Assembly: GCF_016918015.1 (NCBI RefSeq)
Contig: NZ_JAERMK010000024.1
Coordinates: 46,262 to 81,314 of the forward strand
Reading direction: 5' to 3'
Origin: Glycomyces sp. YM15
GTDB lineage: Bacteria; Actinomycetota; Actinomycetes; Mycobacteriales; Micromonosporaceae
Length of the DNA: 35,053 nt
Under the pieces are notes generated by a model that was not told the origin of the DNA, ran no database searches, and worked only from the letters and a program-made list of their open reading frames with translations. Position 1 is the first letter of the stretch. Every line of letters begins with the position of its first letter. The translations under genes were made by a program, and so were the position numbers. Shown piece by piece: positions 14,564-23,331 of the stretch.

Positions 14564-16532
14564 GTGACCGTGCTGCTCGTCTCCGTGATCGGCTTCGCCG
14601 TCAACACCACGCTCGTCGCCTATATTGCGACGAGGCTGCTGGACGTGCGATACACGTTGTGGCGGTTGATCATCGTCAGCGTCGTGAGTCAGTCGGTCGT
14701 CCAATACGGACTCATACCCGCGCTGTTCGCGCCTTATGGGGACCGTCCGCCGACGGTCGAGGAGGCGTCGGGCGCTCTGGCGCTGCTCGCGCTCGCGCTC
14801 GTCTGCGCGCCGGTGATCGCGATGATCATGCTGGTGGTCTGGGAGGCGGTGCTGCCCACGGGCGCCGTGCCGCCGGTGCGGAGCTGGTTCAGCGGTCTGC
14901 GCGCCCGCCTGCGGCGCACCCGCCGGTACCTGCAGATCCTCGCGATCGCCTCCAGGCACGGTCAGTTCGGCCTGCTGCGGGGCCGCCGCCAGCTCGATCA
15001 GGGCCCTGGCCAGGCCCGCTCGCTGCGGCTCGCGCTCGACGACGCGGGCGTCACGTTCGTCAAGCTCGGCCAGATCCTCTCCACCAGGCGGGACCTGCTG
15101 CCCACGGCGTACATCGCCGAACTGGCGAAGCTGCAGGACCAGGCCGCGCCGATCCCCGGGACCACCGCGGCCGGGCTCGTCGAGGAGGCGATCGGCGCTT
15201 CGATCGACGAGGTGTTCGCGTCGTTCGATCCCGAGCCTATGGCGGCCGCGTCCATCGCCCAGGTCCACAGTGCGGTCCTGCACGGCGGGCAGGCGGTGGT
15301 GGTGAAGGTCCGCCGTCCCGGCGCCGCGCAGGCGGTGGAGCGCGACCTCGACATCATCGAGCGTCTCGCGAGACTGCTCGACCGGCACACCGCTTGGGGC
15401 CGTTCGATGGACGTGCTGGGGCTGGCGGCCGGATTCGCGACGGCGCTGCGTGAGGAGGTCGACTTCACCGTCGAGGCCCGCAATCTCACCCAGGTCGCGG
15501 TCGCGCACGACGTGCGCCGGTCGGCGGTCCGCGTCCCGAGGCCGCACCCCGACCTCTCCGACGACGGCGTGCTGGTCATGGAGCGGCTCTCGGGCGTCCC
15601 GCTCGCGACCGCCGGTCCGCTCCTCGCCGAGCGCGGGCTGGAGCCCGGAACCCTCGCGGCCTCCCTGCTGCGGGAGATGCTCGACGAGGTCATGATCGAC
15701 GGGATCTTCCATGCGGATCCGCACCCGGGCAATCTGCTGCTGCTGGACGACGACCGGCTCGGGCTGATCGACTTCGGGTCGGTGGGCCGGCTGGACAGGG
15801 AGCTGCGCGCCTCGCTCCAGGCGATCCTGACGGCCGTCGACAAGCAGGACGCGCCGGCGCTCGCCGACGCGTTCGTGAGCGTCTCGGCCCGGCCGGAGGA
15901 ACTGGACCAGGTCGGTTTCGAGCGGGCACTCGGCGCGTTCATGGCCCGGCACCTCATGGCGGGCACGGCCCCTGACCTGCGCATGTTCACCGAGCTGTTC
16001 CGGATCATCGCCAAGTACCGCATCGCGATCCCGCCCGAACTCGCGGCGGTCTTCCGGGCACTGGCCACTTTGGAAGGCTGCCTGACGGCGATCGCGCCGG
16101 GCTTCGACCTGGTGGCGCAGGCGCGCAGCGTGGGCGAGGCATATGCCGAGCAGCACTTGCGCCCTGCGGCGGTCAAGGACATGCTCGCGGCGGAGGCCAC
16201 GGATCTCCTGCCGGTGCTGCGCAAGCTCCCGCGCCGCCTCGACCGCCTGGCGGCCGCGGCCGAGGCCGGGCGGCTCACCGCGAACTTCCGGCTGTTCTCG
16301 CGCGCCGAGGACCGCCGCGCCGTCACCGACTGGCTGCACCAGGTCCTGCTGACCGTGCTCGCCGCCGCCTCCGGCCTGATGTCGGTGGTGCTCATCGGGA
16401 TCGAGACCGGCCCGGCCCTCACCGAGGATGTCGGCCTCTATCAGTTCATCGGCCTCACGCTGCTGCTGATCGCCTCGATCATGGCGCTCAGGGTCCTGGC
16501 CGACATCTTCACCTCGACCCGCGACCGGTTAG
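14564..16532 (+). CDS. Membrane-anchored ABC1/UbiB-family atypical kinase, probable 3' frameshift
   Basis: Atypical protein-kinase-like ATPase of the UbiB/ADCK family, linked in relatives to isoprenoid-quinone or lipid homeostasis. GTG 14564 has gaaggg nine bases upstream, better than GTG 14537. Three N-terminal membrane segments (about 5-25, 35-55, 70-95) precede the kinase-like domain. Family motifs by residue: KLGQ 167-170, AAASIAQVH 227-235, Lys248 in VVKVRRPG, HADPHPGN 383-390 and DFG 403-405. Two membrane segments end the protein (VLAAASGLMSVVLIGI, FIGLTLLLIASIMAL). In the given frame no stop occurs until 17590, through the antisense TetR gene and into the next gene. A one-base deletion in CCC 16518-16520 would use TAG 16530-16532. 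I take that as the natural end. Confidence 0.88.
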
Positions 16533-17107
16533 GGCTTGAGGCCCTCGAAGAGGAGGTCGAGGGCGCGGCGGCGGAACCGCTCGCTCCAGTCGGCGGCGAT
16601 CGCCTCTTGGCACAGCGCGGCGAGCAGCGGGATCAGTTCGTCGGCCCCCAGGTCGTCCCGGACGACACCGCCGTCTCGGGCCCGGTCGAGGAGGACGTCG
16701 ACGGAGGGCCGCAAGCGTTCGAGCGCGTCGCCGACGCGCACCTGGACTCCGGTCTCGGCCAAGCGCTGGAAAACAGCCCGGTGGGTCGCGCCGACGGACA
16801 TGACGAGAGCGCAGAACTCGAACAGGGCGGACACGGCGCCCTGATCGCGGACCATCGCGTCGGCTTCGGCGATCAGCCGGTCCAGCAGGTTCATCACCAC
16901 GGCCTTGAGCAGGTCGGGCTTGGTCGGGAAATGCCGGAAGACCGTCCCGATCGCGACCCCTGCGCGCGCGGCGACGGCATCGGTGGCGGCGGACGCGCCC
17001 TGCTCGGCGAACACCGCCTCGGCCGCTTCCAGGATCCGCGCCCGGTTGCGGCGTGCGTCGGCACGCACCGGCCGTTCCCCCTTGGGCGGCATGCCGTCTC
17101 GGCTCAT
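16529..17107 (-). CDS. TetR-family transcriptional repressor
   Basis: 192 residues from ATG 17107. An upstream in-frame ATG at 17143 is rejected because it lies inside the operator, while 17107 has aaggggg eight bases ahead. The TetR N-terminal domain is clear: NRARILEAAEAVFAEQG, then the helix-turn-helix AATDAVAARAGVAIGTVFRH followed by FPTKPDLLKAV. The C-terminal ligand domain is alpha-helical and ends WSERFRRRALDLLFEGL, as in the common SbtR-like subgroup. The gene is divergent from the SnoaL-like gene across 83 bases holding a strong palindrome within a good promoter, so autoregulation and repression of the neighbour are likely. Its stop (TAA) overlaps the expected UbiB stop by the shared TTAG. 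Confidence 0.93.
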   Translation of the reverse strand: MSRDGMPPKGERPVRADARRNRARILEAAEAVFAEQGASAATDAVAARAGVAIGTVFRHFPTKPDLLKAVVMNLLDRLIAEADAMVRDQGAVSALFEFCALVMSVGATHRAVFQRLAETGVQVRVGDALERLRPSVDVLLDRARDGGVVRDDLGADELIPLLAALCQEAIAADWSERFRRRALDLLFEGLKP

Positions 17108-17120
17108 CTGCCAATCCCCC

Positions 17121-17167
17121 TTGCCAAAGTGAGTCGCACTCACTATATTCTAAATCGAGTCTCACTC
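17121..17167 (+). promoter_or_regulatory. SnoaL-gene promoter with TetR operators
   Basis: -35 TTGCCA (17121-17126), 17-base spacer, -10 TATATT (17144-17149). Operator 1, AGTGAGT-CGC-ACTCACT (17128-17144), has perfect 7-base arms and fills the spacer. A weaker copy GAGT-CTC-ACTC lies at 17157-17167, 26 bases centre to centre, at the likely transcription start. This is a textbook repressor layout for the divergent TetR protein. Confidence 0.8.
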
Positions 17168-17190
17168 ATCTTACTTCCGGAGGCACCACC

Positions 17191-17625
17191 ATGTCCCACG
17201 CGACCCCCCTGGAGATCTACCGCCGGATGCAGGCGGCCATGTTCCGCGAGGACGGCGCCACGCTCCTCCCGGCCGAACTGCTCGCCGACGACATCGTCGT
17301 CGAAACCCCGTTCTCACCACCGGGAATGCGCCGCTTCGAAGGGCGCGAAGCCTGGCTCGACTTCTACGCGAGCCGGCCGCTGCCGATCCGCTTCGAGGCG
17401 TTCCGCGAGCTCTCGACCCACCAGAGCGCCGACCCCGAAGTCCTCGTCGTCGAATACGAGCTCTCGGGCACGGTCACCACCACCGGGATCGCGGCGTCGG
17501 CGACCTTCATCGCGATCCTGCGGGTGCGCGACGGCCGCATCCGGCACTGGCGCGAATACCAGGACGTCCTCGCCATCAGCCAGGCCCTGAGCCTCCGACC
17601 GGAGGACCTCGGCGCTTCCGCGTAG
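17191..17625 (+). CDS. SnoaL-like / NTF2-fold protein
   Basis: 144-residue single-domain alpha+beta-barrel protein from ATG 17191, with ggagg upstream. The layout fits the SnoaL/DUF4440-like fold: N-terminal helix TPLEIYRRMQAAMF, ADDIVVETPFSPPGMRRFEGREAWLDFYA, then beta strands LVVEYELSGTVTTTGIAASATFIAILRVRDGRI and the terminal WREYQD. Such proteins act as isomerases, cyclases, hydrolases or ligand binders; the pocket residues do not identify a reaction here. The gene is almost certainly the regulated target of the divergent TetR protein, suggesting a role in handling a small hydrophobic inducer. The stop lies 11 bases from the convergent serine-hydrolase stop. Confidence 0.85.
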   Translation: MSHATPLEIYRRMQAAMFREDGATLLPAELLADDIVVETPFSPPGMRRFEGREAWLDFYASRPLPIRFEAFRELSTHQSADPEVLVVEYELSGTVTTTGIAASATFIAILRVRDGRIRHWREYQDVLAISQALSLRPEDLGASA

Positions 17626-17636
17626 CTGAACGCCTG

Positions 17637-18743
17637 CTAGCCCAGGCATTTCCGAAGGGCGAGCACCAGGCGTTCGGCTCGCACGTCCTCTGCGAGCCAG
17701 GTGCCGTTGACGTATCCGAAGCCGAGATTCGCGTCGGCGTCGGCGAACGCCAGCTGACCGCAGGCGCCGTCGTGGCCGAACGAGGCGTCCGAGAGCAGGG
17801 GCCGCCACGGTGTGCCGTTGATCATGAACCCGGTCGAGAACCGGTTCGCGGGATTGCCCTCCCAGTCCCGGCCCTCCGAGCGCACGATCAGCGCGTCCCG
17901 CACCGAATCGTCGCCGAGCAGCCGCACGCCGTCGACCTCCCCCACGGTCGCGGCGAGGATGCGGGCCAGCGCGGAGGCGGTCGCGGCGGCACCGCCTCCT
18001 GGGACCTCAATGGGCTTGGTGACCAGGTCGTTCACACCGCCACGCGCGGCGAATAGACCGTCGGGGAAGACGTGGCCGAGGGAGATCGCGCGATCGGGCG
18101 TCGTCGAGAGGGCGGTCTGCAGAGGGGCGATGCGGGCTCGATGTTCGGCCGGAACGCCGAGCCACGCTTCGGCGCGCAGCGGCCCCGCGATCTCGGCGGC
18201 GATGAACCGGCCGGGCGTCATGCCGGTGACACGCCGGATCGGCTCGCCGATCAGCCAGCCGAAGGTCAGCGGGTGGTAGCGGTAGGCGCTTCCGGGTTCC
18301 CACAGGGGCGCTTGGCGTTCGATCGCGCCGATGACGGGATGCCAGGCGGCCACGTCGGGGACGGTGAGGTCCTCGTCGAGGTGCGGCAGGCCGGCGCGGT
18401 GGCTGAGGGCTTGGCGGATCGTGACCGCCTTCTTGCCGCGCTGGGCGAACTCGGGCCAGTAGTCGGCCACGAGCGCATCGAGGTCGAGCAGGCCGCGTTC
18501 CTGGAGCACGTAGGCGCTGATCGCGATGAGCGCCTTCGTGACCGAGAAGACGGGCGCGGGGGTGTCGGACTGCCAGGGCCGGTCGGCGCCCGCCGTCCCG
18601 CCCCACAGGTCGACGACCTGGTGCCCGTTGCGGTAGACCGCGCAGGCGGCACCGGTATCGCCGTGGTCGGCGAAGTTCGCTGCGAAGGCATCCGCGAGAG
18701 GCCCGAAGTCTTCGTCGGCATGGCCGTGGATCGGTCGGCGCAT
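17637..18743 (-). CDS. Serine hydrolase, beta-lactamase/EstB family (class C-like)
   Basis: 368-residue esterase or peptidase of the class-C beta-lactamase/penicillin-binding-protein superfamily. The nucleophile motif is S-V-T-K (Ser67-Lys70, in VFSVTKALIAISAYVLQERG). The second motif region is YRYHPLTFGWLIGE (Tyr153/155), and the third, corresponding to K-T-G, is HDGACG near 325. There is no signal peptide, so it is probably cytoplasmic and more likely an esterase than a cell-wall enzyme. The start ATG 18743 lies nine bases after the stop of the truncated ATP-grasp gene, with gaggag between them, so the two are one operon and translationally coupled. The substrate is unknown. Confidence 0.9.
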   Translation of the reverse strand: MRRPIHGHADEDFGPLADAFAANFADHGDTGAACAVYRNGHQVVDLWGGTAGADRPWQSDTPAPVFSVTKALIAISAYVLQERGLLDLDALVADYWPEFAQRGKKAVTIRQALSHRAGLPHLDEDLTVPDVAAWHPVIGAIERQAPLWEPGSAYRYHPLTFGWLIGEPIRRVTGMTPGRFIAAEIAGPLRAEAWLGVPAEHRARIAPLQTALSTTPDRAISLGHVFPDGLFAARGGVNDLVTKPIEVPGGGAAATASALARILAATVGEVDGVRLLGDDSVRDALIVRSEGRDWEGNPANRFSTGFMINGTPWRPLLSDASFGHDGACGQLAFADADANLGFGYVNGTWLAEDVRAERLVLALRKCLG

Positions 18744-18752
18744 CGTGCTCCT

Positions 18753-19271
18753 CTAGTGATCGGTGAGCGCTCGGAGCACCGGCTCGGGGTCGGTGCCGTC
18801 CTCCGGTTCGCTCTTGCGGGACTTCACGTAGTCCTTGACCATCCCCGGTCCACCGGGCAACTCCCCCGCCATCGCGGCCAGCGCTTGGCCGTCGGGGATC
18901 TGCTTCGGCGGCAATGGCATCCATCGGCTCGCCGGGGTCAGGTCGGCGAAGGCGGCGTACCAGCCGGGCAGTTCATGCGCCGTGCGGTACTGCTCGGGTG
19001 CGGTGGCGAGGCGGACGCCGCGTGCGGCGAGAGCGCGATGCAGTTCGGCGTACTGGTCGCCGGTGGCCATCCAGCCCCGGTACCAAGCGGTGCCGAGGTC
19101 GGCGGGGACTCGGGCCACCGCCCGGGCGGTTTCGCCTCTGGTCAAGGCGTCGTGGTCGACCAGCGCGATCGGCGCGCCGAGCCCGGCGGCCTGTGCCGCC
19201 TCCGCGGCGCAGTGCTCGTCAGGTCGGCGCGGGGCGAGCATGTCGGCGCAGTACAGGATGGCGGCGGGCAT
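18753..19271 (-). pseudogene. ATP-grasp (R2K-clade-like) protein with its C-terminal lobe deleted
   Basis: 172 residues. The N-terminal 150 match my recollection of actinobacterial ATP-grasp proteins of the R2K clade: ILYCADMLAPRRPDE, AWYRGWMATGDQYAELHRAL, HELPGWYAAFADLTPASRW and the nucleotide-binding strand GPGMVKDYVKSRKSE. In full-length relatives this last motif is followed by a WDEACYIPD-like segment and about 100 more residues holding the metal and ATP ligands. Here it jumps to PEDGTDPEPVLRALTDH and stops, as if the end of the gene were joined after an in-frame internal deletion. Such a protein should not be an active ligase. It still overlaps closely with the downstream serine hydrolase and keeps an open frame, so it may be a coupling relic or a reduced binding protein. 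Family assignment is from memory, not a search. Confidence 0.6.
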
Positions 19272-19296
19272 CTCGAAATGCTAGCCGCCGGGTGGA

Positions 19297-19746
19297 TCAG
19301 GTGACGCCGCCCCGCGAGCGACCGCTGCAGAGCGCGTCGCTGGTGCCGGCGGTGCAGACCTCGACGCTCGCCGAAAGGCCCTCGTCGAAGCTCAGGTTGA
19401 AGTCGGTGCACCGGCCGCTCCCTGAACTGCGGTACGTCGCAGTGCCGTTGCCCTCCACCGTGAGTCGAGCGATCGTGCTGTATCCGTTGGGATAGTGGTC
19501 GCAGACGATGAGGTGTTCGCCGTTGGCGTTGAAGCGGGCCGAGACCCGGTTGCCCGAGGAGGAGCAGGTGGCGAACACGTCGACGCCGCCGGCGTCGCCG
19601 TTGTCGGCGTTCTTGCCGCCGCTGCAGGTCCAAGGAGCCCGCAAGTCGGTCTTCGCCTGGGCGGGCGCCGCCGCCAGGGCACCGGTGAGCAGCAGGGCCG
19701 TAGCGGCGGCGGCGGTGCAGCGGCGCGCGAGGGATCGCGTGTCCAT
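19297..19746 (-). CDS. Small secreted cysteine-rich protein of unknown function
   Basis: 149 residues from ATG 19746 with a strong ribosome site (aggaggaac). Signal peptide: MDTRSLARRCTAAAATALLL, cleavage at AQA near residue 31. The mature part has six Cys (WTCSGG, ATCSSS, IVCDHY, GRCTDF, VEVCTA, ALCSGR), enough for three disulphides, alternating with beta-like segments (RVSARFNANGEHLIV, STIARLTVEGNGTATYRSSG). I recognise no family. The frame is open upstream across the MFS gene, but that is shadow sequence: signal peptide and ribosome site set the start. It lies between the MFS/GH1 operon and the ATP-grasp remnant, all on the minus strand, with a 68-base gap to the MFS stop. Confidence 0.8.
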   Translation of the reverse strand: MDTRSLARRCTAAAATALLLTGALAAAPAQAKTDLRAPWTCSGGKNADNGDAGGVDVFATCSSSGNRVSARFNANGEHLIVCDHYPNGYSTIARLTVEGNGTATYRSSGSGRCTDFNLSFDEGLSASVEVCTAGTSDALCSGRSRGGVT

Positions 19747-19814
19747 CGTTCCTCCTGAGGTGCAGCACGTGCCTCCGACGCTACTCGTCGGAAGCAATCC
19801 CCGGGGTACGCGCC

Positions 19815-21089
19815 TCAGCGCACGGACTTGATGGGCCAGACCAGGATGCCGCCGAGGAGGGTGGCCGTCGCGCTCAAGGCGTACAGCGTCGTGTAGCCGC
19901 CGAGCCCGGCCACGGTCACGGCGGCGAGGGCCGGGCCGAGGACCTGCGGCGCGGTGGAGGCGATGTTGATGATCCCGAGGTCCTTGGCGCGGTCGGAGGC
20001 GGCCGGGAGGACCTGGGTGATGAGGGCCTGGTCGACGGAGAGGTAGACGCCGAAGCCCGCGCCCATGATCGCGGCGGCGGCGATCGCGGCGGGCCAGGTG
20101 TGCCAGAAGGTCAGCAGCAGCGCGGCCACCGTCATGACCGCGGAGGACACGACCACGAGCGGTTTGCGGCGGCCCATCCGGTCGGAGAGCACGCCGCCCG
20201 CGACGGAGGTCCCGATGACCCCGCCGGTGTAGAGCAGCGTGAGGATCAGGACGCCCTCGTCGGCGGTGTGCCCGGGGAAGAGCTCCTCGTAGTGCACGGC
20301 GTCCTGCAGGAAGAACAGGAGGTAGAGCGTGCCCGTGGCGTTGCCGAGCATGACGAGGAAGCGGGTGAACCAGGCCCACGCGAAGTCCGGATGGGCGCGC
20401 GGCGAGACCCAGAAGGTCGCGAGCAGGGCCCGCCACGAGAACGGCGGCCGCGCGGCGCGCGGCAGTGGAGGGTCCGGAGTCGACAGCACGAACGGGAGGG
20501 CCATCGCCAAGGCGGCCAAGCCGATCACGACATAGCCGGTCGGGAGATCGGTCACCAGCATGGTCACGACGACCGCGCCGACGACCAGGCCGAGCGCCTG
20601 CGGGAAGCCGATCCAGCCGGAGACGACGGCGCGCTGGCGGACCGGCACGTGGTCGGGGATGCCCGCGTTGAGGCTGGCGTATCCGGCGTTGAGCGCGGCT
20701 TGGGCGAGGCACCAGCACAGCAGCACGCCGATGACGGTCGTCTGGAGGCCGAGCAGGCAGAGCCCGGCGGCGCCGAGGGCGATGCCGCCGAGGGTCCAGG
20801 GGTGGCGGCGGCCGAAGCGGCCGGTGGTGCGGTCGGAGAGCGCCCCGGCGAGGGGGTTGGCGACGACGGCGACGAGCGCGCCGAAGCCGGTGACGAGGCC
20901 GAACGCGGCGACCTTCCCGTCCTCGTCGATCTCGGCGAGCTGGAGCGGCAGGAGCACCTGGATCGGGGTGAAGAAGGCCATGTAGAGGCCGAGCATCCCG
21001 GTGGTGATGCCGCCGATCCAGACTTTGCCGACGTTGCGTTCGGGTTCGGTGAGGGCGGTGGGCGGAGGGGCTTCGGGGGCGGTGGTCAT
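19815..21089 (-). CDS. MFS transporter, sugar/glycoside-like
   Basis: Twelve-helix secondary transporter, 424 residues. Helices alternate through the protein, and the MFS loop motifs after TM2 and TM8 are clear: GALSDRTTGRFGRRHPW and GVLSDRMGRRKPLV. The first, longer motif resembles the glycoside-pentoside-hexuronide and related sugar-porter families. The ATG (21089) overlaps the GH1 stop in ATGA, so the two are translationally coupled. Uptake of a beta-glucoside or cellobiose-like disaccharide for cleavage by the GH1 enzyme is the natural inference; the ligand is not visible in the sequence. Confidence 0.9.
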   Translation of the reverse strand: MTTAPEAPPPTALTEPERNVGKVWIGGITTGMLGLYMAFFTPIQVLLPLQLAEIDEDGKVAAFGLVTGFGALVAVVANPLAGALSDRTTGRFGRRHPWTLGGIALGAAGLCLLGLQTTVIGVLLCWCLAQAALNAGYASLNAGIPDHVPVRQRAVVSGWIGFPQALGLVVGAVVVTMLVTDLPTGYVVIGLAALAMALPFVLSTPDPPLPRAARPPFSWRALLATFWVSPRAHPDFAWAWFTRFLVMLGNATGTLYLLFFLQDAVHYEELFPGHTADEGVLILTLLYTGGVIGTSVAGGVLSDRMGRRKPLVVVSSAVMTVAALLLTFWHTWPAAIAAAAIMGAGFGVYLSVDQALITQVLPAASDRAKDLGIINIASTAPQVLGPALAAVTVAGLGGYTTLYALSATATLLGGILVWPIKSVR

Positions 21090-22462
21090 GGGCGGCGGTC
21101 GGCGCTCTGCGAATCGATCGCCCGTCGCCCTGCGCTCTGCGCGATGTGGTTGCGGTACCAGTCGAAGGAGGCCTTCGGGGTGCGGTCCCGGGTCTCGGAG
21201 TCCACATGCACCAGTCCGAAGCGCTGGTGGTAGCCCTCGGCCCATTCGAAGTTGTCGAGGAGGCTCCACACGAGGTAGCCGCGCACGTCGGCCCCTTGCG
21301 CGATCGCGGCGTCGACGGCTTTCACGTGCGCCGCGAGGTAGTCGATGCGGTCCTGGTCGGGGATCGAGCCGTCGGCGGCGGGTTCCACGGTGTAGGAGCA
21401 GCCGTTCTCGGTGACCCACAGGGGCGGCAGTGCGGCGCCGTAGTCCGCGGTGAGCTCCACCAGGGTCTGCGTGAGGCCGGAGGGGATCACGGGCCAGTCG
21501 AAGTCGGTGGTCTTGACGTGCTCGAACTCGGCGATCTCGAACGGCAGCGGGGATTCGGGCGGGGCCGCGGCGACGCGGGTCGGGTTGTAGTAGTTGACGC
21601 CGAGGCCGTCGAGGGGCTGCGCGATGGCCTCCAGGTCGCCGACCTTCACGAACGGCAGGGCCTCGAGGCCGAAGGCCGAGAGGTCCGGGTAGCGGCCGAG
21701 CAGTACCGGGTCGGTGAACAGGCGCCGGTGGAGGACGTCGTAGACCTCGGCTGCGGCGAGGTCGCTCTCGTTGCCGGAGAAGGGAATCGCGGGCGTGTAG
21801 CTGTTGGTGAGCATCACGTGTGGCGCGCCCGCCGCGCGCAGGGCGCTCGTGGCGAGGCCGTGGCCGAGGAGCTGATGGTGGGCGGCGGGGAGCGCGTCGA
21901 GCAGCAGGGTGTGACCCGGGGCGTGCTGGCCGAGCGCGTAGCCGAGGGCCATGTGCTCGAACGGCTCGTTCAGGGTGATCCAGTGCCGCACGCGGTCGCC
22001 GAGGCGCTCGGCGCAGATCGCGGCGTACTCGGCGAAGCGGTGGGGCGTGTCGCGGTCGAGCCAGCCTCCCGAGTCTTCCAGGGGCTGTGGGAGATCCCAG
22101 TGGTAGAGGGTCGCCATCGGGGTGATCCCGGCGGCGAGGAGTCCGTCGACGAGGCGCTCGTAGAAGTCGAGCCCGGGCTGGTTGGCCGGGCCGGTGCCGC
22201 CGGGTCGCACCCGAGGCCAGCTGATGGAGAACCGATAGACGTCGATGCCGAGGTCGCGCATGAGGGCGATGTCCTCGGTGTAGCGGTGGTAGTGGTCGCA
22301 GGCGGTCGCGGCGGTGTGGCCGTCGCGAATCTTCCCGGGCGTGCCGGTGTACGTGTCCCAGACGGACGGCCCGCGGCCGTCCTCCGCTGCGGCGCCTTCG
22401 ATCTGGAAGGCCGAAGTGGCCACCCCCCAAGCGAAGTCGGGCAAACGCGGCGTTGCGGCCAC
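21086..22462 (-). CDS. GH1 family beta-glucosidase
   Basis: Intracellular retaining beta-glycosidase of 458 residues. GTG 22462 is preferred over GTG 22468 because GGAGG lies five bases upstream of the former and directly abuts the latter. Motifs: the N-terminal FAWGVATSAFQIEGA signature, YRFSISWPR, the acid/base TLNEP (Glu166), the aglycone-side VNYYNP, the nucleophile VTENG (Glu352) and LLDNFEWAEGY near the C-terminus. The length and lack of signal peptide are normal for the family. It is the first gene of an operon with the MFS transporter, giving uptake plus hydrolysis of beta-glucosides such as cellobiose released by the exported endoglucanases. A regulator of the AraC type lies 76 bases upstream on the same strand. 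Confidence 0.95.
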   Translation of the reverse strand: MAATPRLPDFAWGVATSAFQIEGAAAEDGRGPSVWDTYTGTPGKIRDGHTAATACDHYHRYTEDIALMRDLGIDVYRFSISWPRVRPGGTGPANQPGLDFYERLVDGLLAAGITPMATLYHWDLPQPLEDSGGWLDRDTPHRFAEYAAICAERLGDRVRHWITLNEPFEHMALGYALGQHAPGHTLLLDALPAAHHQLLGHGLATSALRAAGAPHVMLTNSYTPAIPFSGNESDLAAAEVYDVLHRRLFTDPVLLGRYPDLSAFGLEALPFVKVGDLEAIAQPLDGLGVNYYNPTRVAAAPPESPLPFEIAEFEHVKTTDFDWPVIPSGLTQTLVELTADYGAALPPLWVTENGCSYTVEPAADGSIPDQDRIDYLAAHVKAVDAAIAQGADVRGYLVWSLLDNFEWAEGYHQRFGLVHVDSETRDRTPKASFDWYRNHIAQSAGRRAIDSQSADRRP

Positions 22463-22538
22463 CGGCACCTCCGAGCGTGACGTGAGTAGCTTTTGTGAAG
22501 GTACCGCAGAGTAACGCGCCTCGTAACCCCTCGGAGGC

Positions 22539-23309
22539 TCAGAGTTTCCGGGGAGCCTCGCGCACGGCCCGCGGCGAGGCCCCCAACTCGCGCCGGCAGG
22601 CCTTGTTGAACGCCTGGAGGTCGGCGATGCCCACGGCGGCGGCGATCGCCGGGATCGACAGGGTCGACTCCAGGAGCAGGTGCCGGGCCCGTTCGAGACG
22701 GCGCCGCCGGACGTGGGCGACGACCGTGGTGCCGGTGGCGGCGTGGAACAGGCGCGTCAAATGGTTGTGCGACAAGCCGACCGCCGCAGCGACTTCGGGG
22801 ACGGCGAACGGTTCGGGAAGGTGCTCCTCGATATAGGCGAGGGCCGCCTCCACCGAGCGGTGCTGCCCTTCGCCTGCCGGTCCCGGGTCGAGCCGCGTCA
22901 TCCGCCACAGCAGCGCCCAGGCCTCGGCGTTCGCGCGGACCGGGGCCTCGGCGGTGACCGCCTGACGGAACATCTCCGCCAGCGCGGGCGCGGCGGCACC
23001 GGCGTCCTGCATGACCGGCACGGTGTACCGGTCGCCGCTCTTCGGAAGGCGCACATGGAGGTGCAGGTTCTCGGAGCGGCCTCGGTAGCGGAAGTGGACC
23101 TCGGCGCCGGCCGGGATCAGGCTCACGTACCCGGGCTTGATCGCGTGCACGGTGCCGCCGAGTTCGATCTCGCCTTCGTACTTGTGGAGGTGGATCTGCC
23201 ACAGGTCGGGCAGGAGGAATCGCTCCTCCGGCGCGTTGAGGCCGTGAAGGCCCACACCGGCATTGACGACCGCGGGAGGCTCGTCAAGGTGAAGCGTCAC
23301 CGTGCGCAT
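22539..23309 (-). CDS. AraC-family regulator with N-terminal cupin
   Basis: 256-residue regulator. An N-terminal cupin-like beta-barrel (about 10-95) includes LWQIHLHKYEGEIELGG, YVSLIPAGAEVHFRY and LHLHVRLP. The C-terminal AraC double helix-turn-helix (about 150-254) has VPEVAAAVGLSHNHLTRLFH and IPAIAAAVGIADLQAFNKAC with the terminal GASPRAVRE. It is divergent from the phytanoyl-CoA-dioxygenase-like gene 70 bases away, whose promoter carries AraC-style repeated ATTAC elements, so it is the likely activator of that unit. It also lies upstream of the GH1/MFS operon on the same strand, and could be co-transcribed with it. The ligand is unknown, but cupin-AraC proteins often sense sugars. Confidence 0.9.
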   Translation of the reverse strand: MRTVTLHLDEPPAVVNAGVGLHGLNAPEERFLLPDLWQIHLHKYEGEIELGGTVHAIKPGYVSLIPAGAEVHFRYRGRSENLHLHVRLPKSGDRYTVPVMQDAGAAAPALAEMFRQAVTAEAPVRANAEAWALLWRMTRLDPGPAGEGQHRSVEAALAYIEEHLPEPFAVPEVAAAVGLSHNHLTRLFHAATGTTVVAHVRRRRLERARHLLLESTLSIPAIAAAVGIADLQAFNKACRRELGASPRAVREAPRKL

Positions 23310-23331
23310 GATGAAAACCGACCACTAGTTG

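Noticed and set aside
13466-16339. 957-codon minus-strand open frame opposite the GlxA and UbiB-like genes
   Set aside because: The plus-strand genes have clear domains, motifs and ribosome sites; the minus translation is Arg/Gly/Asp/Val-rich with no recognisable motif, typical of antisense frames at high GC.
17108-17143. Upstream start of the TetR gene at 17143
   Set aside because: The start codon would lie within the operator palindrome and it has no ribosome site; ATG 17107 has a strong one.
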